From: Planococcus citri
Taxonomy: Eukaryota > Arthropoda > Insecta > Hemiptera > Pseudococcidae
Length of the DNA stretch: 64,000 nt
Reading direction: 5' to 3'
NCBI RefSeq assembly: GCF_950023065.1
Contig: NC_088680.1
Location: 13,814,559 to 13,878,558, forward strand
Notes under the pieces: generated by a model
Database searches by the model: none
Told to the model about the DNA's origin: nothing
The model's input: only the letters and a program-made list of their open reading frames with translations
In this document: positions 21,794-33,892 of the stretch, piece by piece
Numbering within the stretch: the first letter of the stretch is position 1
Layout of the letters: each line of letters opens with the position of its first letter
Translations under genes and position numbers: made by a program

Positions 21794-21882
21794 GCAAGCA
21801 GCGAAGTGGCTGAGTGGGTTAGGCAACGCGGATAAATAAATATTGAAATATTGCGGGTCCTTGGTTCGATTCCCGCCCAGGA
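21794..21882 (+). ncRNA. tRNA-like sequence, right arm of foldback
   Basis: GTGGCTGAGTGGGTTAGGCA (A-box region) and GGTTCGATTCC (B box), with a longer middle than the left-arm copy (GATAAATAAATATTGAAA inserted). It is the inverse partner of 21599-21679, so the two promoters would face each other's 3' ends across a small loop. Confidence 0.6.
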
Positions 21883-22395
21883 TAAAAAATTTTTTACAAT
21901 TTTTATTTCACTTGACATGCTATAACATTGCTTTTATGCATGATAATCGCAGGCAGAATCGCATGCTTTTTTTGAAAAAAGTCCAAATTCACGCATGCTT
22001 GTGCTATGCATAAAAGCATGCGTTTTAGCATGCTATCGCATAATTTTTGTCAATAGGGCACATTGTGTCTATAGGTGCGTGGGCCAGGGATAATACACCT
22101 GACTTGCAATCAAAATGCACCATTGAAAGAAGATCCCAGCAGCGAAGCGGATGAAGAGGATGCCAAGTTTGCAGTTGTCGAGAATCACCAAAAGCCAAAG
22201 AAAAAAGAAGTCACCAGCAGCAGAGTGGACGAAGAGGAAGCCGAGCTTGCAAAACCACCGAACTAGTCACCACCACTGATCCAGTCAAAATCAAATACTA
22301 GTGAAGAGGATGCTGGCAGCAGAGTGGACGAAGAGGAAACCGAGCTGCCAACTACCGGACAGAAGTTACCTTTTAGTTTTTGCCCGGATTATGTG

Positions 22396-22719
22396 GATGA
22401 TCTAAAATTATCTCAGTTATAAACCTGGCTTGTAGTTAATTAGCAAATGGTATTAATTATAAAAGTGCGGTGTAATTACAACTACTTTATAATTAATATG
22501 GTTGTGAAGGAAACTGGGTAAGATTTAGGGTACATCTCTTACCTCAACACTGTACATGTTCCCACCACATCAGGGCACCCCCAATACTAAGCGCTTCAGT
22601 CCGGGTATTGGATAAACATACACATTTTTATGGGTCTACCCTTAAAGAACCAGCACAAATTAAGGGTATTCCAAAATATCCGCGAATGAATTGGCATAAC
22701 GTCAAATGCGTAAAATAAT
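22396..22719. other. no gene; unassigned sequence
   Basis: Contains TTAATTA-rich short inverted words (22425-22500) and a higher-complexity stretch at 22505-22640. No boundaries or coding signal that I can support. Confidence 0.4.
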
Positions 22720-22721
22720 TA

Positions 22722-23657
22722 CCGTAAACTGGGGTAACATTGAAGGATTTTTCAGCATTTTTCATGTTTAGAGGTATGAATGGCGGAGGTAGGGGAAATG
22801 TGTGTGGTGCTTTTGATAAAGCTATGTCAGCACTACGTTTTGGCGTTTGCAGAAGTTGTCTACCTTTTTCCTATCAGGCGCACAAGCCAAAAGAAGTGCC
22901 GTTCAAAGTTACCCAGCGTTTGGGGTAGCTATGAAGGCCCCTTGAAATGTGCTTCGCTCAAGGTCAAAAATTATCAAAAACATGAATATTCACTTCTTGA
23001 TCACTTTAAATGCGTCAAGCACCTACAAAATGATCCATATTCACAATTGAATTTATAAAAGAGTGCTCTAAAATGATAATTTGAAATTTTTCTAGTTTTC
23101 AGGCGTTTTTCTTGCTTATTTGCCAATTTGACCAAATTTCATAATTTTTCAATGATTTTAGAGCTGTTTTTCAAGTTTTCACATCATCTTTAACAAGTTT
23201 TCAAGCATTTTCATGCATTTTTGGCCAAATTTTACTGAAATTTCATGATTTTTTTATTGCCTTCAAAGTTACCCCAGTTTGAATATTATTTTTTTACTCC
23301 TCAGGGAAGAACTTTGGCATATGAACAAATGCGCTAATTTGTAGTCGGGAGGTGTACCAACACATCTATAATGTCACTTGACTCATTATTTGAAAATTCA
23401 AAATTCCAGACACCAAGCTTGTCACATTAATTAAAATTAAGTAAAACACCACTTTTTTTCACTTGCTTTTTTATTGATGTTGGAACCACTAGTTGAAAAT
23501 GATAAAATAGGAAAAATAACCACCAAAGTGTACTCTATCCGTTCCCAGTGTCAGAATTGCTCCATTCTTCATAGTTCCACCTCCATGGAGCATAACGTGA
23601 TGAAAAACCGCACCCTTAAATGTTACCCCGCGATTTCAATGTTGCCGCAGTTTATGG
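22722..23657. mobile_element. 936-bp MITE with CCGTAAACTGGGG termini and TA duplication
   Basis: The left end CCGTAAACTGGGGTAACATT and the inverse of the right end, CCATAAACTGCGGCAACATT, differ at three positions. TA flanks both (22720-22721 and 23658-23659). Internal phrases such as CAAAGTTACCCCAGTTTGA (near 23263) repeat the terminal words. The ORFs inside do not resemble a transposase. Confidence 0.75.
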
Positions 23658-23659
23658 TA

Positions 23660-24949
23660 CTAATTAACCAGTATGGGGAACATTATAAAATAGGGAGAGT
23701 GGATCTGGGCCACTCCGGCCTTTTGTAGTACATTAACTCCGTGACATTAGAACAGGTGAGCTTGAGTTACCTGAACCAAGTGATTTCATGAGGTTCATGA
23801 TCAGAGCTTGGAACCTTGGATAGAATATATTTGTACATGTAACCTGCGGTCCCCACCAAGTAGTAAGTGCAATAATCTTTGCTGCGAGAGTATTACATTA
23901 TGAACCACCTAAAACGGTTGGACCATATCTCACCCTCACAAAATACTGAAATTTGATAAAATTCAAGTAGAAATAATAAAATTTAGTGTGCATTTTATTT
24001 TTTGACCTATCCTTCCCCTCTCCTCTCCTCCTCCTGCATTTATAAACACTGTTTAAAGTTTCCAATGTTGAAGTTTTCAGCCAAGATTTATGCGATTTTC
24101 AATTTTTTTGTCTCATACCTTTGAGTTTCATATTTTTGAGTGCCTGTATAGTATACCTATAAATTTTCATGAAAGGCAACTTTACCACCCCCTGGCATAT
24201 GTAATCAAATTGATGTATTTGTCGATACAACACAACCGTACGTAGGTTTATAACCGATCCTCGTGTACTATTTGTACCATCCGAATAGCCGATTTCAAGG
24301 GTCAGAAATAATTATCTAGAAAAAAACGTCGCGTATAAATGTTGGCGTGGCGTATCGTATCGTGTTTCTCGTGCTAGGATATACTCGTAAGAGCTTTGAT
24401 CTCTTAAGCCCAGTTAAAGGGTATCTATACTATACATGTGAACTACGCTACATGTCGAGCTATACTGTACTGATACAGATATCCCCGGTCACGTTAATGT
24501 ATTAATTTGTTTGACCAGTATCGGCGTCGACGTCGTTTTTGGCTGATTGATTCTTCGATAGATGTAATTTCAGGCTCTGCTGGTTACACGGAGGAATGAG
24601 GGTTATACGAAGCTCGAGCATGGGTGTGTGTTTTGGTGTATGTATAGGCAATTAGGCATATGGAAATGTAAAAAATACAGCTTACATTATGGCCGAATCT
24701 TGTGCATGTCGTGTACCATACGATATGTTTGATAAGACCTTACCTCGATCTCTTTACTAATTTTAATTTGTATAAGGATGGCTGGCTGAGAGTAGGTAAG
24801 TGATTTGAAGCTGAACTATGTTTGATTTCTCTAGTGAGCAGAGAGAATTTCAAGTGTGGGTGTAAACATTCGTATCCTTATGTACTTTGTACATACACAA
24901 TTTATGTTGATTGTAGGGTGTTCTAAAAATCTCAGAATTACATATCTTC
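23660..24949. other. unique sequence, no gene
   Basis: 23690-23720 contains an imperfect hairpin around GGATCTGGGCCACTCC. 24230-24900 is higher-complexity host-like DNA with ACTCGTA and TACCTATA words. No exon recognised. Confidence 0.45.
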
Positions 24950-25167
24950 AAATAATTCGTTTTTGATGACATAGTTTTCCCGATGTGATTTTCTGAACAC
25001 CCTGTTCGTGGGCTTTTTTTCTCTCAAAAAACGATATGTTGAAAATTTGGAATTTAAAGAATTCGTTTTTGATGCCATATTTGTCCTCGTGTGATTTTCT
25101 GGACACCCTATTCGTGGGCTTTTTTTTCTCGAAAAAACGATGTGTTGAAAATTTGGAATACATATAA
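24950..25167. repeat. two tandem copies of a 106-bp unit
   Basis: ATTCGTTTTTGATG starts at 24955 and 25061. Both copies carry GTGATTTTCTG, ACACCCT, TTCGTGGGCTTTTTTT and GTTGAAAATTTGGAAT. The minus-strand ORF across both copies reflects the duplication. Confidence 0.85.
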
Positions 25168-26689
25168 TATTTTGCTACACGTTAATTTTCAACAGAAATT
25201 AAAAGCCACTGATTGTATGTAATGTACTCGTAGGTTCAGAAGTAGGTCTGCCCTATAATAATTGCATCGAGAGATTTTATCTTTAGACAGTAAATTGGCA
25301 GGTGTATGCGGTATGTTACGTGCACTCAAAGGTTTTGTAGATTTTCGAGTCGTAATTGGAGTGTTTCTTCAATTCAAATAACAAGGTCTTAATTTAATAC
25401 GTATTTTGGTAGATATTTCGCCCTCGGTGATTTATTCGTTTGAAATAGCGATTCAGAAAATACGAAGTTTTTTAATAAAAATGAAATTATAAGGATTGGA
25501 AGGGGTGTTTTGAATTTTAAACTTTTACGAAATGAGTATCATTTATTCATTTTACATACGAGTAAGTAGTGCAAAAAAGTTGATGAAAAATTAGGGGTGT
25601 AATTTTCAGAGTAAATTATTCATTTAAATACATATTTATCATTCAAAAAAAAACTCAGTCAATTTTGATCGTGTCTGGTTTTAAAAATGGCACAAATCAT
25701 CGATTTCATGTTTTCCTGTTGGTTTTGGTTTTTTTAAAGAGTAGATACCTAAGTATGGTTATGTAGGGATATTAAAAAACAAAAAGCCATAATAACAACA
25801 AAAACTATATAATTTTTTGATGTTTTTAACTAAAAATACCTACATTTTTATTAATTTTAAAATATACCTATATATTTTTTTTATTTGTTGGAAAAATTAT
25901 TTAGGTTTTTTATTTGATTTTTCAGTATCTACTCGTAGTTTCTGTAACCATATATTTTCATTCACTTAAGAACGTCTCAAGGTATCCATTTCCGCTTTAA
26001 ACGGGGCTGTAATTTTTGGAAACGTGATTTGGATCTTCCTTAAGCAGACTTTCAACTCCCCAAATTGATTTTCCGATTTTTGGTGGATTTTTGAAAATTC
26101 AAAATTGACCATTTTTGGCAACTTATGCTGTTTGAAAAAACAATTAAACGAGTTTATTAAGATTTGACCAAATTTTCAGGTGGACAGATCAAGGAAAATT
26201 TTCTGTTCGTGAGAAAATTTTTGAAATTTGCACGATTGGCTTTATCTGGTCTGAAACTAGCTAACCCCCCTTCATCCTAGTTTAAGTATTTCGAACCGTT
26301 CTGGAGCCCTCAGTACGATTTTTGATTTCCCCAGAATTTTAATATTTTCCTCAAAGGCGAGGAAGTAGGTACTTTAGGTAGCTAGAAATGAAATTGTGGC
26401 TTATTTTTTACCCATTTAAGGAGTTTATGGAATTCTAGCCCGATAGTGCATGTTTTTTACGAAAATATTTTCAATATGTAGGTAACTGTGAAGAATTCTG
26501 ATTGAAAAACTACATATTTTTGAAGTGTCTGCCTTGGAAAAGCCACAACTCGATTTCTATCTGGTCAAATTAATTTCCACGCTCCCTGGAGAAATTTTAA
26601 AATTCTGAAGGGATCGAAAATTGTGCTAGACCCTTCCGAACGACCACAAAGTGTGAAATTCGGTTCGAGGAATTTGATATTGTATAGCC
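25168..26689. other. no gene; AT-rich, with diverged relatives of the 36-37 kb inverted repeat
   Basis: 26050-26350 shares phrases with the 36.2-kb arm (GATTTTTCGATTTTTGG-like, TTTTTGAAAATTCAAAATTGA, a CCAGAATTTT end). 26560-26660 looks like a weak inverse of 26290-26340. Too diverged to set boundaries. Confidence 0.4.
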
Positions 26690-27085
26690 TCTGAAGTTCA
26701 TTGGCCCGTCTGTCTGACTTCTCAAGGTCGTCTGTCTGCCTGTCGGTCTCTTATAAGATCATTGACATGTCTGTCTGGTCTCTTAAGGTCACTAATGTAC
26801 CTGTCTAGCTTCTCATGGTCATCTGTCTGCCTTTCACGCCTATCAAGGTCATCTAATATATGCCTGTCTGGCTTCTGAAGGATGTCTTTTAAGGTCACTG
26901 ACCTACCTGTCTATAGCCTCTCATGTTTGTCTGTCTGCCTGTCTGTCCAGCCTCTGAAGGTTGTCTGTATGCCTGTCCGGCTTTCCAGGATCGCTTGTCT
27001 GCTTGTATGTCGGTCTTTCAGAGGTCATTGGCCCTTCTGACTGACTTCACGTGGTCGTGTGTCTTCTTGTCTGCCCTAATAGTCT
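26690..27085. repeat. degenerate TCTGTCTGCCTGTCTG-type repeat
   Basis: Irregular repeats (about 40-65 bp) built from TGCCTGTCTG, TTCTCAAGGTC and GTCACTGACC words. The Cys-rich ORF at 26923-27141 is a translation of this repeat and not a gene. Confidence 0.75.
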
Positions 27086-27960
27086 CATTTTTCCTAACAA
27101 AAATTGTAAACATGCATCATTTTTTTGGTAATATTTGTTGAAAAGTCCAATTTTTTGCTAAAATTGTCTGAATTTCGTTTCGTAATTTGTTCCACATTTA
27201 ATTCAATTTGTACAGTTTTTTTTTTTTTTTTTTTTTTTTTAGTGACTTTTTCTGCATTGAATGTTTTGCACACGTGTTATAAGTTTTTTGGTTAGGAACT
27301 TTTTGATTACTTTTTCAGAATTTTTTGGTTACTAAAGTAACTTTTTTTTGGGAAAAAAATTGAGTACGAGGTGTGGTTCTTGCTCACCCCTCCTGTTTTA
27401 AGGAGAATGACTAGTTCCAAATGATGACATTTAAGATTCTGTGTCGACCAAAGTCATTTCCAGTGGTTGAAATTCATGTTTTGGCAATTTTTTTTTGTTG
27501 ATATTTCTCATTAAATTAGACCAAAACATCGAAAGATGTCGTCTCTAAAACTGAGGAAATATTTTTGAATGCAATGGTGCAAATTTTCTGGTCATTTTTA
27601 CAAATTTTAAGAATTGCCAGAAATTTAACAAATTTTTTTGTTTTTTTTTTAAATTCACGATAACACCAAAAAATTGGTACCACTGGATTCAAAAGTTTTC
27701 CTCAGTTTCAGAATCTGAGAAGAAAAAAATGTTCAAAACTTGAGTTTATATCAAAAAATGATCAGTTTTCTAATTTTCTATCATTCGGTTGAACCTCAAA
27801 AAAAGTCTTGAATTTTAATGGCAGTGACCTAGGTTGACGCAGAATCTCGCAGGCTATCTTTTGGAGCTGCCATTTTTCTCAAAACAGGTTGGGTAAGAGG
27901 CTGGAGCAAAAAAACAACTCTTTTCTGAAAAATTCTCCCTCTTTGAAGATCCATATATTT
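27086..27960. other. no gene; poly(T) and a short inverted repeat
   Basis: A run of 25 T occupies 27216-27240. Positions 27559-27599 and 27667-27705 are imperfect inverse copies (CTGAGGAAA...TTGAAT...GGTG), able to form a stem with a loop of about 70 bp. Confidence 0.5.
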
Positions 27961-29514
27961 CCCCTTCAAGAGTCCAGATGAGCTCCAAAGTTAAAAAATT
28001 TTCCAACTGACTTTCGACTCAAAATCGAAGTCTTCACTGAATTTGGTCAAAATCCTCCAACATTTCGCCACATCCTTTTTCGTTTTATTCCTTGGCGTCC
28101 TTTTCGAGCTTAAGGTAAAAAATACGCAAATTTCTTCACCTTTTAAAACTCCTTCAAGTATGATAAACGAGAGACCTCGAAATTCTTATACTTACGTGCG
28201 TCAACGGATAAAAATACCTACCAAAGTCACAAATTTCGCAGAGCTGAAAATTATCTCCTTATACTAACGTGAGAAATAGTCGCACATTACCCATTCATAT
28301 ATTCATCGACATACGAGAGCGACAAAATCCGGACACGAAATACTCGTAAAGCGCCTACCTACGACTCCATAGGCGACGATGGGAGACGAAACATAAATGG
28401 AATATTAACAACATGTTGTGAAAATATTTCGCATCCAAGACGACGTAATCTTGTGTACCTAGAAAAATAAAGAGAACCCTTTTAAGGCTGCCTGTCTGCT
28501 GCCAAATTCAAGTCATCCTCTCACCATCATATACGTAGGTACCTCTTCCTACCTTATACTCACGTCGTTCAAGTTTATATGGCTTAAGCCCTAAGAAAAA
28601 GAACTAGGCATCTAGGTAAACAAATCGCATATTCATTCGCAATCTCCTCTAGCCTGTTTCTCTGTGGTACCTCTACTGCGTATACACAAGCGAAGCTTCT
28701 ACAAGTTCCAACCAAACTTATATACAAAACGTTTTTCTTTCTCTCAGAACATACTCCTAGGATAGGAACACGTTCATCTCGTAGATAAGTAATACGAGTA
28801 CGTAAATTTTATAAAATTTATATCCGCATTGCCATCTCCAGCTCATAGATCTTCCCTCGTAGCCTCATCCTTTTGCTTCGTTCATCGTGTCGCCAAAACT
28901 AGGTAGGTATCTACGAGTATGTACGCTTATACACGTACCATACCGTTCGTTTCACACGTTAAATGGGCCCGCAATAAGATTGAAAACTCGTTTAAAAATT
29001 TATTATTTTCACGTAGCAAAGTCGCTCGCGCGATTCCAAAAGTTTTAAACCTTGCTGCACGACAAACCATACATATGCGTAGTAGAGCATAGCGTATGAA
29101 TATCCTATGTAGCTGTAGCTTTCCCTCTATATAACTTCTTTTTGGTCTTAGCCTTTTGAATAATACATTAAATTTTCGTCGTTGTCTTTTCTGTCTCATT
29201 ATTTAGAGGAAAAAAATGAAAAATGTAAACAAACAAGACGGTATAAGTTTACGATTTTGAAATGCAGTATTTTTTTTTAATTGGAAAAAGAGCGAGAGGG
29301 ATCATTTTTATTTTGAGAATGTGGTGGTCCAATGGAGTTTACCCTCCTTCCTCCGATCGTCGAATTGATTTCGATCAATGTCGAGCTGATCCAAAGTAGC
29401 AACTTTTGACCTTTCTCCAACAGACACATTGGAATTGATCCCAGATCCATAAGACGCTGCAATCAACTTCCATCATGTAATTTTAAGTTTAAAAATCTTC
29501 AAGATGCTCGAAAA
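27961..29514. other. unique intron-like sequence, no gene
   Basis: Host-style sequence rich in TACCTAC, ACGAGTA and CGTACG words. No coding exon recognised. The 74-90 codon ORFs here have no family features. Confidence 0.45.
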
Positions 29515-32500
29515 TAATTTTTGTGGAAATATTTGTAATTCTCGCAAAATTTTAACCCATTTTGACAGGTCACATGATACTTTTTCAAAAATTCAGAAAA
29601 TCATGACTCAACTCTGGCCTCCAACTTCCTCAGAAATCATCTGGGAGTATTTTTGTCGAAATATTTGAGATTTTCGTGAAATTTTAACCCATTTCAACAG
29701 GTCACATGACACTGTTTCAATAATTCAAAAAATCGTGACACTACTGTCGTGCTCAAAATTCTTCAGAAATTTTCAGAAAAAATTTCTGTGAAAATAATTG
29801 AAACTTTTGCGAAATTTTAGCCTATTTTGATAGGTCACATGATACTTTTTCAAAAATCCAGAAAATCATGACCCAATTCTGGCCTCCAAGTTCCTCAGAA
29901 ATTATCAAGAAGTATTTTTGTCGAAATATTTGAAATTTTCGTGAAATTTTAACCCATTTCAACAGGTCACATGACACTGTTTCAATAATTCAAAAAATCG
30001 TGACGCTACTTTCGGGTTCAAAATTCCTCAGAAATTCTCAAAAAACATTTCTGTAAAAATATTTGAAACTTTCGCGAAATTTTAACCTATTTTGATAGGT
30101 CACATGATACTTTTTCAAAAATCCAGAAAATCATGTCCTAACTTTGGCCTCTAACTTCCTCAGAAATCATCTGGAAGTATTTTTGTCGAAATATTTGAGA
30201 TTTTCGTGAAATTTTAATCCATTTCAATAGGTCACATGACACTGTTTCAATAATTCAAAAAATCGTGACACTACTTTCGGGCTCAAAATTCCTCAGAAAT
30301 TCTTAAAAAACATTTCTGTAAAAATATTTGAAACTTTCGCGAAATTTTAACCCATTTCAACAGGTCACATGACACTGTTTCAAAAATTCAAAAAATTGTG
30401 ACACTACTTTCGTGCTCAAAATTCTTCAGAAATTCTCAAAAAACATTTCTGTAAAAATATTTGAAACTTTCGCGAAATTTTAACCTATTTTGATAGGTTG
30501 CATAATACTTTTTCAAAATCTCAAAAATCGGTACTTACCTAGCTAATTTTGAGTTCAATGAGACTTTTTCAAAAATTCAGAAAATCATGTCCTAAATCTT
30601 GGCCTCAAGCTGCTACAAAAATTATCAAAAATTATTTTTGTGGGAATATATCACTTAATTGGAATTCTCGTGAAATTTTAAACCATTCCAACAGATCACA
30701 TGATACGGTTTCAAAAACCCAGAAAATCATGACACCATTTTTGGGCTCAAAATTCTTCAGAAACGTTCTAAAATCATTTTTGTCTGAATATTCGAAATTC
30801 TCGTGAAATTTTAACCTAAGTACTTTGACAGGTTTTCAATGAACCTTTTTCAGATATCTCAAAAATTATAACTCACATTTTGTGTTCAAATTTTTTAAAA
30901 ATTCTTAAAAAACGTTTTCGTCGAAATATTTGTAATTATTTTCGTAAAATGTTGACCCAATTTTGTCAAGTCGCTGAGACCTTTTCAAAAAATACATAAA
31001 ATCATTGCTCAATTTTGGTATCAAAATTCTCTAATCGTGTTTTAAAAACGTTTTCGTCAAAATATTTAAAATTCTCGTGAAATTATAACCTATTTTGACA
31101 AGTCGCATGAAACATTTTCAAAAACCCCGAAAATCAAGACACCATTTATGGGTTCAAAATTCTTCAGAAATTTTCGAAAATCATTTTTGTCGGAGTATTC
31201 GAAATTCTCGTGAAATTTGAACCTACTTTGACAGGTTTGCATTGAGCTTTTTCGGATGTATCTCGAAAATCACAACTCGATATTGGGCTCACAATTTTCT
31301 GAATGGGGTCAAAAATCATTCTCGTCTAAATATTTGAAATTTTCGCAAAATTTCAACCTATTTTGACACGTTGCATGAGACCTTTTCAAGAATCTCTAAA
31401 ATCATAGCTCAATTTTGGAATCAAATTCTTCGAAAGTGTTTTAAAAATATTTTCGTCGTTTATTTGAAATTCCCGTGATATTTTAACCTATTTTGACGGG
31501 TCACATGTCACTCTTTCAAAAATCTATAAAATCACGACAATCACGATACCATTTTTGAGCTAAAAATTCTTCAAAAATGTTCGAAAGTCATTTTTGTCAA
31601 ACTATTCGAAATTCTCGTGAAATTTTAACCTATTTTGACACGTCGCACGAGACCTTTTTAAAAATCTCAAAATCATAGCTCAATTTTGGCGTCAAAATTC
31701 TTCAAGAGTGCTTAAAAACATCTTTGACGAAATATTTGAAATTCTTGCAAAATTTCAACCCATTTTGACAGGTCACATGTCACTCTTTCAGAAACCCTGA
31801 ACATCAAGACCCAATTTTTGGACTCAAAATTCTTCAGAAATGTTTTAAAATCATTTTCGTCAAATTATTCAAAATTCTCGTGAAATTTGAACCTAGTTTG
31901 GCAGGTTTGCATTAGACTTTTTCAGATATCTCAAAAATCATAACTCGATATAGGGCTCAAAATTTTCTAAAATGGTTCAAAAAACATTTTTGTCCAAATA
32001 TTTGAAATTTTCCCAAAATTTCAACCTACTAATATTTTGACAAGTTGCATGAGACCTTTTCTATCTCTAAAATTACAGCTCAATTTTGGCTTAAAAATTC
32101 TCCAAGAGTGCTTAAACACATTTTCATCAAAATATTTGAAATTCTCGCGAAATTTCAATCTATTTTGACAGGTCACATGTCACTTTTTTAAAAACCCCAA
32201 AAGTCAACCTACTTTTTTCGGGTTCATTATTCTTCAGAAATTTTCAAAGAAAATTTCTATGAAAATATTTGAAACTTTCGCAAAATTTCAACTATCTAAT
32301 TTTAAAAGGGCACATGACGTTTTTTCTAAATTACTTGAAGTCATGACCCAATTTTAGGCTCAAAATTCTTGAATAATGCTCAAAAATATTCTTATGCATG
32401 ACCCAATTTTAAATTCTTCAGAAATGCTTAAAAATATTTTTGTCAAAATATTTGAAACTCTCGCAATATTTTAACCCATTTGAAGCCTAAAATTATTATC
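29515..32500. repeat. ~132-bp satellite with ~265-bp dimeric higher-order block
   Basis: AGGTCACATGA or its variants start at 29567, 29699, 29832, 29964, 30097, 30229, 30362 and 30495, a period of 132-133 bp. From 29567 to about 30360 two monomer types alternate: one with GATACTTTTTCAAAAA and CTGGCCTCCAA, the other with GACACTGTTTCAATAATTC and CGTGACACTACT. This is a 265-bp higher-order unit. From about 30500 to 32500 the copies are more diverged and no longer alternate cleanly. Confidence 0.92.
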
Positions 32501-33892
32501 TACAATTTTGAGTTCACGAGTTCGAATTAATTTCGAAATTGGCAGGTGGCAGGTTATCGATAAAATAAGGTACAAAGAAACGTAAAAAAGCCAAAAAAAA
32601 CAAACATTGTACATACGTAATATTTCTCATTAGACTATGGTTGTAGGTAAATCGGTACACATGTTACATATTTCAGGTACATATTTTCAATTTATTGTAC
32701 GTCATTGCGTTAATTTTCAAACAGTGACGGTTTACAGTAATTTTCTCCTTTCTCTATCACCCTTCCATTTACAGGGGGTTGGTGGCAATGGAAACGTTTG
32801 GCAAAACGTCACTTCGCTTTGCCTCAAATATCCTGGAATGAGGGCGATGCGCCGAGCTACAACAACAACAACAATAATGAATTATTCATACACGAATTCG
32901 AAATTACGACGAGATAAAGTTTCGTTGCGGTGGCAGCTTGGCAATGAAAATAAGAGAACCATCATCTCGTATAACATCGAATCAAATTGTTTTACACAAT
33001 TTGCTCCGTGTGTATTTTGAATTCGTGTGCTGCTAACAAAACTCGTGTGTTGTAGAACCCAAATTTGAATGTATTTTTGTTACAATATTTTCCTGTGGTG
33101 TTCGACGAATCGAAAAAAAAGCACTTGCTATGGCCTTTCGTTTCATCACGTCATATTCGTATTTTTACATGTACATATGAAGGTATAATATAATAATGAG
33201 GAAATGAATGACAATGAGAAAAATAAAATTCTGGAATAATTCGTCGATGACGTAAGAGATATTATAGTAAGTAAATGGCAAAGGCGTTCATCAGTATAGA
33301 TGGTTAATTATTTCCGCAGATACACCTTGTTAAAATTTATACAATCACTGTCTAAAGCAGGAATCCGTCATGTCGATTTCAAGCAAAATGGACTGTGTCT
33401 TTGCACATGTAGGTATTTAGAATTATTCTTACGTGGATGAATTAGTTTCTGAAGATTTTTATTCTTGGACGAATTTACGTCTTGTTTATTTGTAAAGGTG
33501 AAGAATATGACGTAAGTTGTATGGCATACTAGTACATAGGAAAGAAAAAGTGAATAAACTCTTGACAAACTTACTGAATGTGTAACCCGATTGGAAAAAT
33601 CTGTTGAAAATTTAACAAGTCGTATTCCAAAATTTCTAAACAAAAGTCCTGTTTTTTGCCAATATTGCTTATAAGATTCTGTTTTTTTTTTGGGGGGGGG
33701 GGGAGGATGTCAGAAGGCGTTCTGATTTCGCCTTAAATTTTAGTAATTTTTCTGCTTAAATTTTTGTGAAATTCCGCTTTTTACATTGTTATCGTTAAAG
33801 CGAGAATTACTAGGATTGGATGATTCAGATAAGCGTGATTACTTAAAAGGGGGGTTACATGAGAAACTACCTAAGGGGGTTGAATTTGGCCT
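32501..33892. other. unique sequence; weak exon candidate inside
   Basis: Mostly host-style DNA. At 32737-32774 a pyrimidine-rich tract ends in TTTACAG, a good acceptor. The following sequence is open to 33020 (GVGGNGNVWQNVTSLCLKYP at the start, an ACAACAACA run in the middle). I do not recognise the peptide, and no donor or conserved domain supports it. A G-run lies at about 33692-33704. Confidence 0.3.

Larger units (their letters stand above)
21407..22058. mobile_element. foldback element carrying tRNA-like sequence in both arms
   Basis: Termini CCCTATTGACAAAATTATGC and the inverse GCATAATTTTTGTCAATAGGG. The arms (about 21407-21714 and 21762-22058) are inverse copies with a loop of under 50 bp, so nearly the whole element folds. 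Each arm has GCATGCG-rich outer sequence and a tRNA-like core. The LINE copy at 16.5-17.0 kb shows the uninterrupted target; comparison gives a duplication of CA (or CAC, depending on how the C run is assigned). No coding sequence. Confidence 0.88.
21074..22395 (+). mobile_element. LINE family A fragment (copy 3), split by a foldback
   Basis: A + strand copy of the family seen at 16470-17046. The ORF2 C-terminal part is at 21074-21304 and 3' sequence continues to 21406. It resumes after the inserted foldback at about 22059 and ends near 22395 with GTTACCTTTTAGTTTTT. A stretch around 22255-22330 duplicates part of the 3' region (GCAGAGTGGACGAAGAGGAA occurs twice). Confidence 0.8.

Noticed and set aside
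21599..21882. Two functional Leu/Ser tRNA genes
   Set aside because: Boxes A and B are present but the acceptor ends do not pair, and both lie inside the arms of a foldback element.
26923..27141. Cys-rich small secreted protein-like ORF
   Set aside because: Arises from the TGTCTGCCTGTC repeat; Cys spacing follows the repeat and there is no signal peptide.
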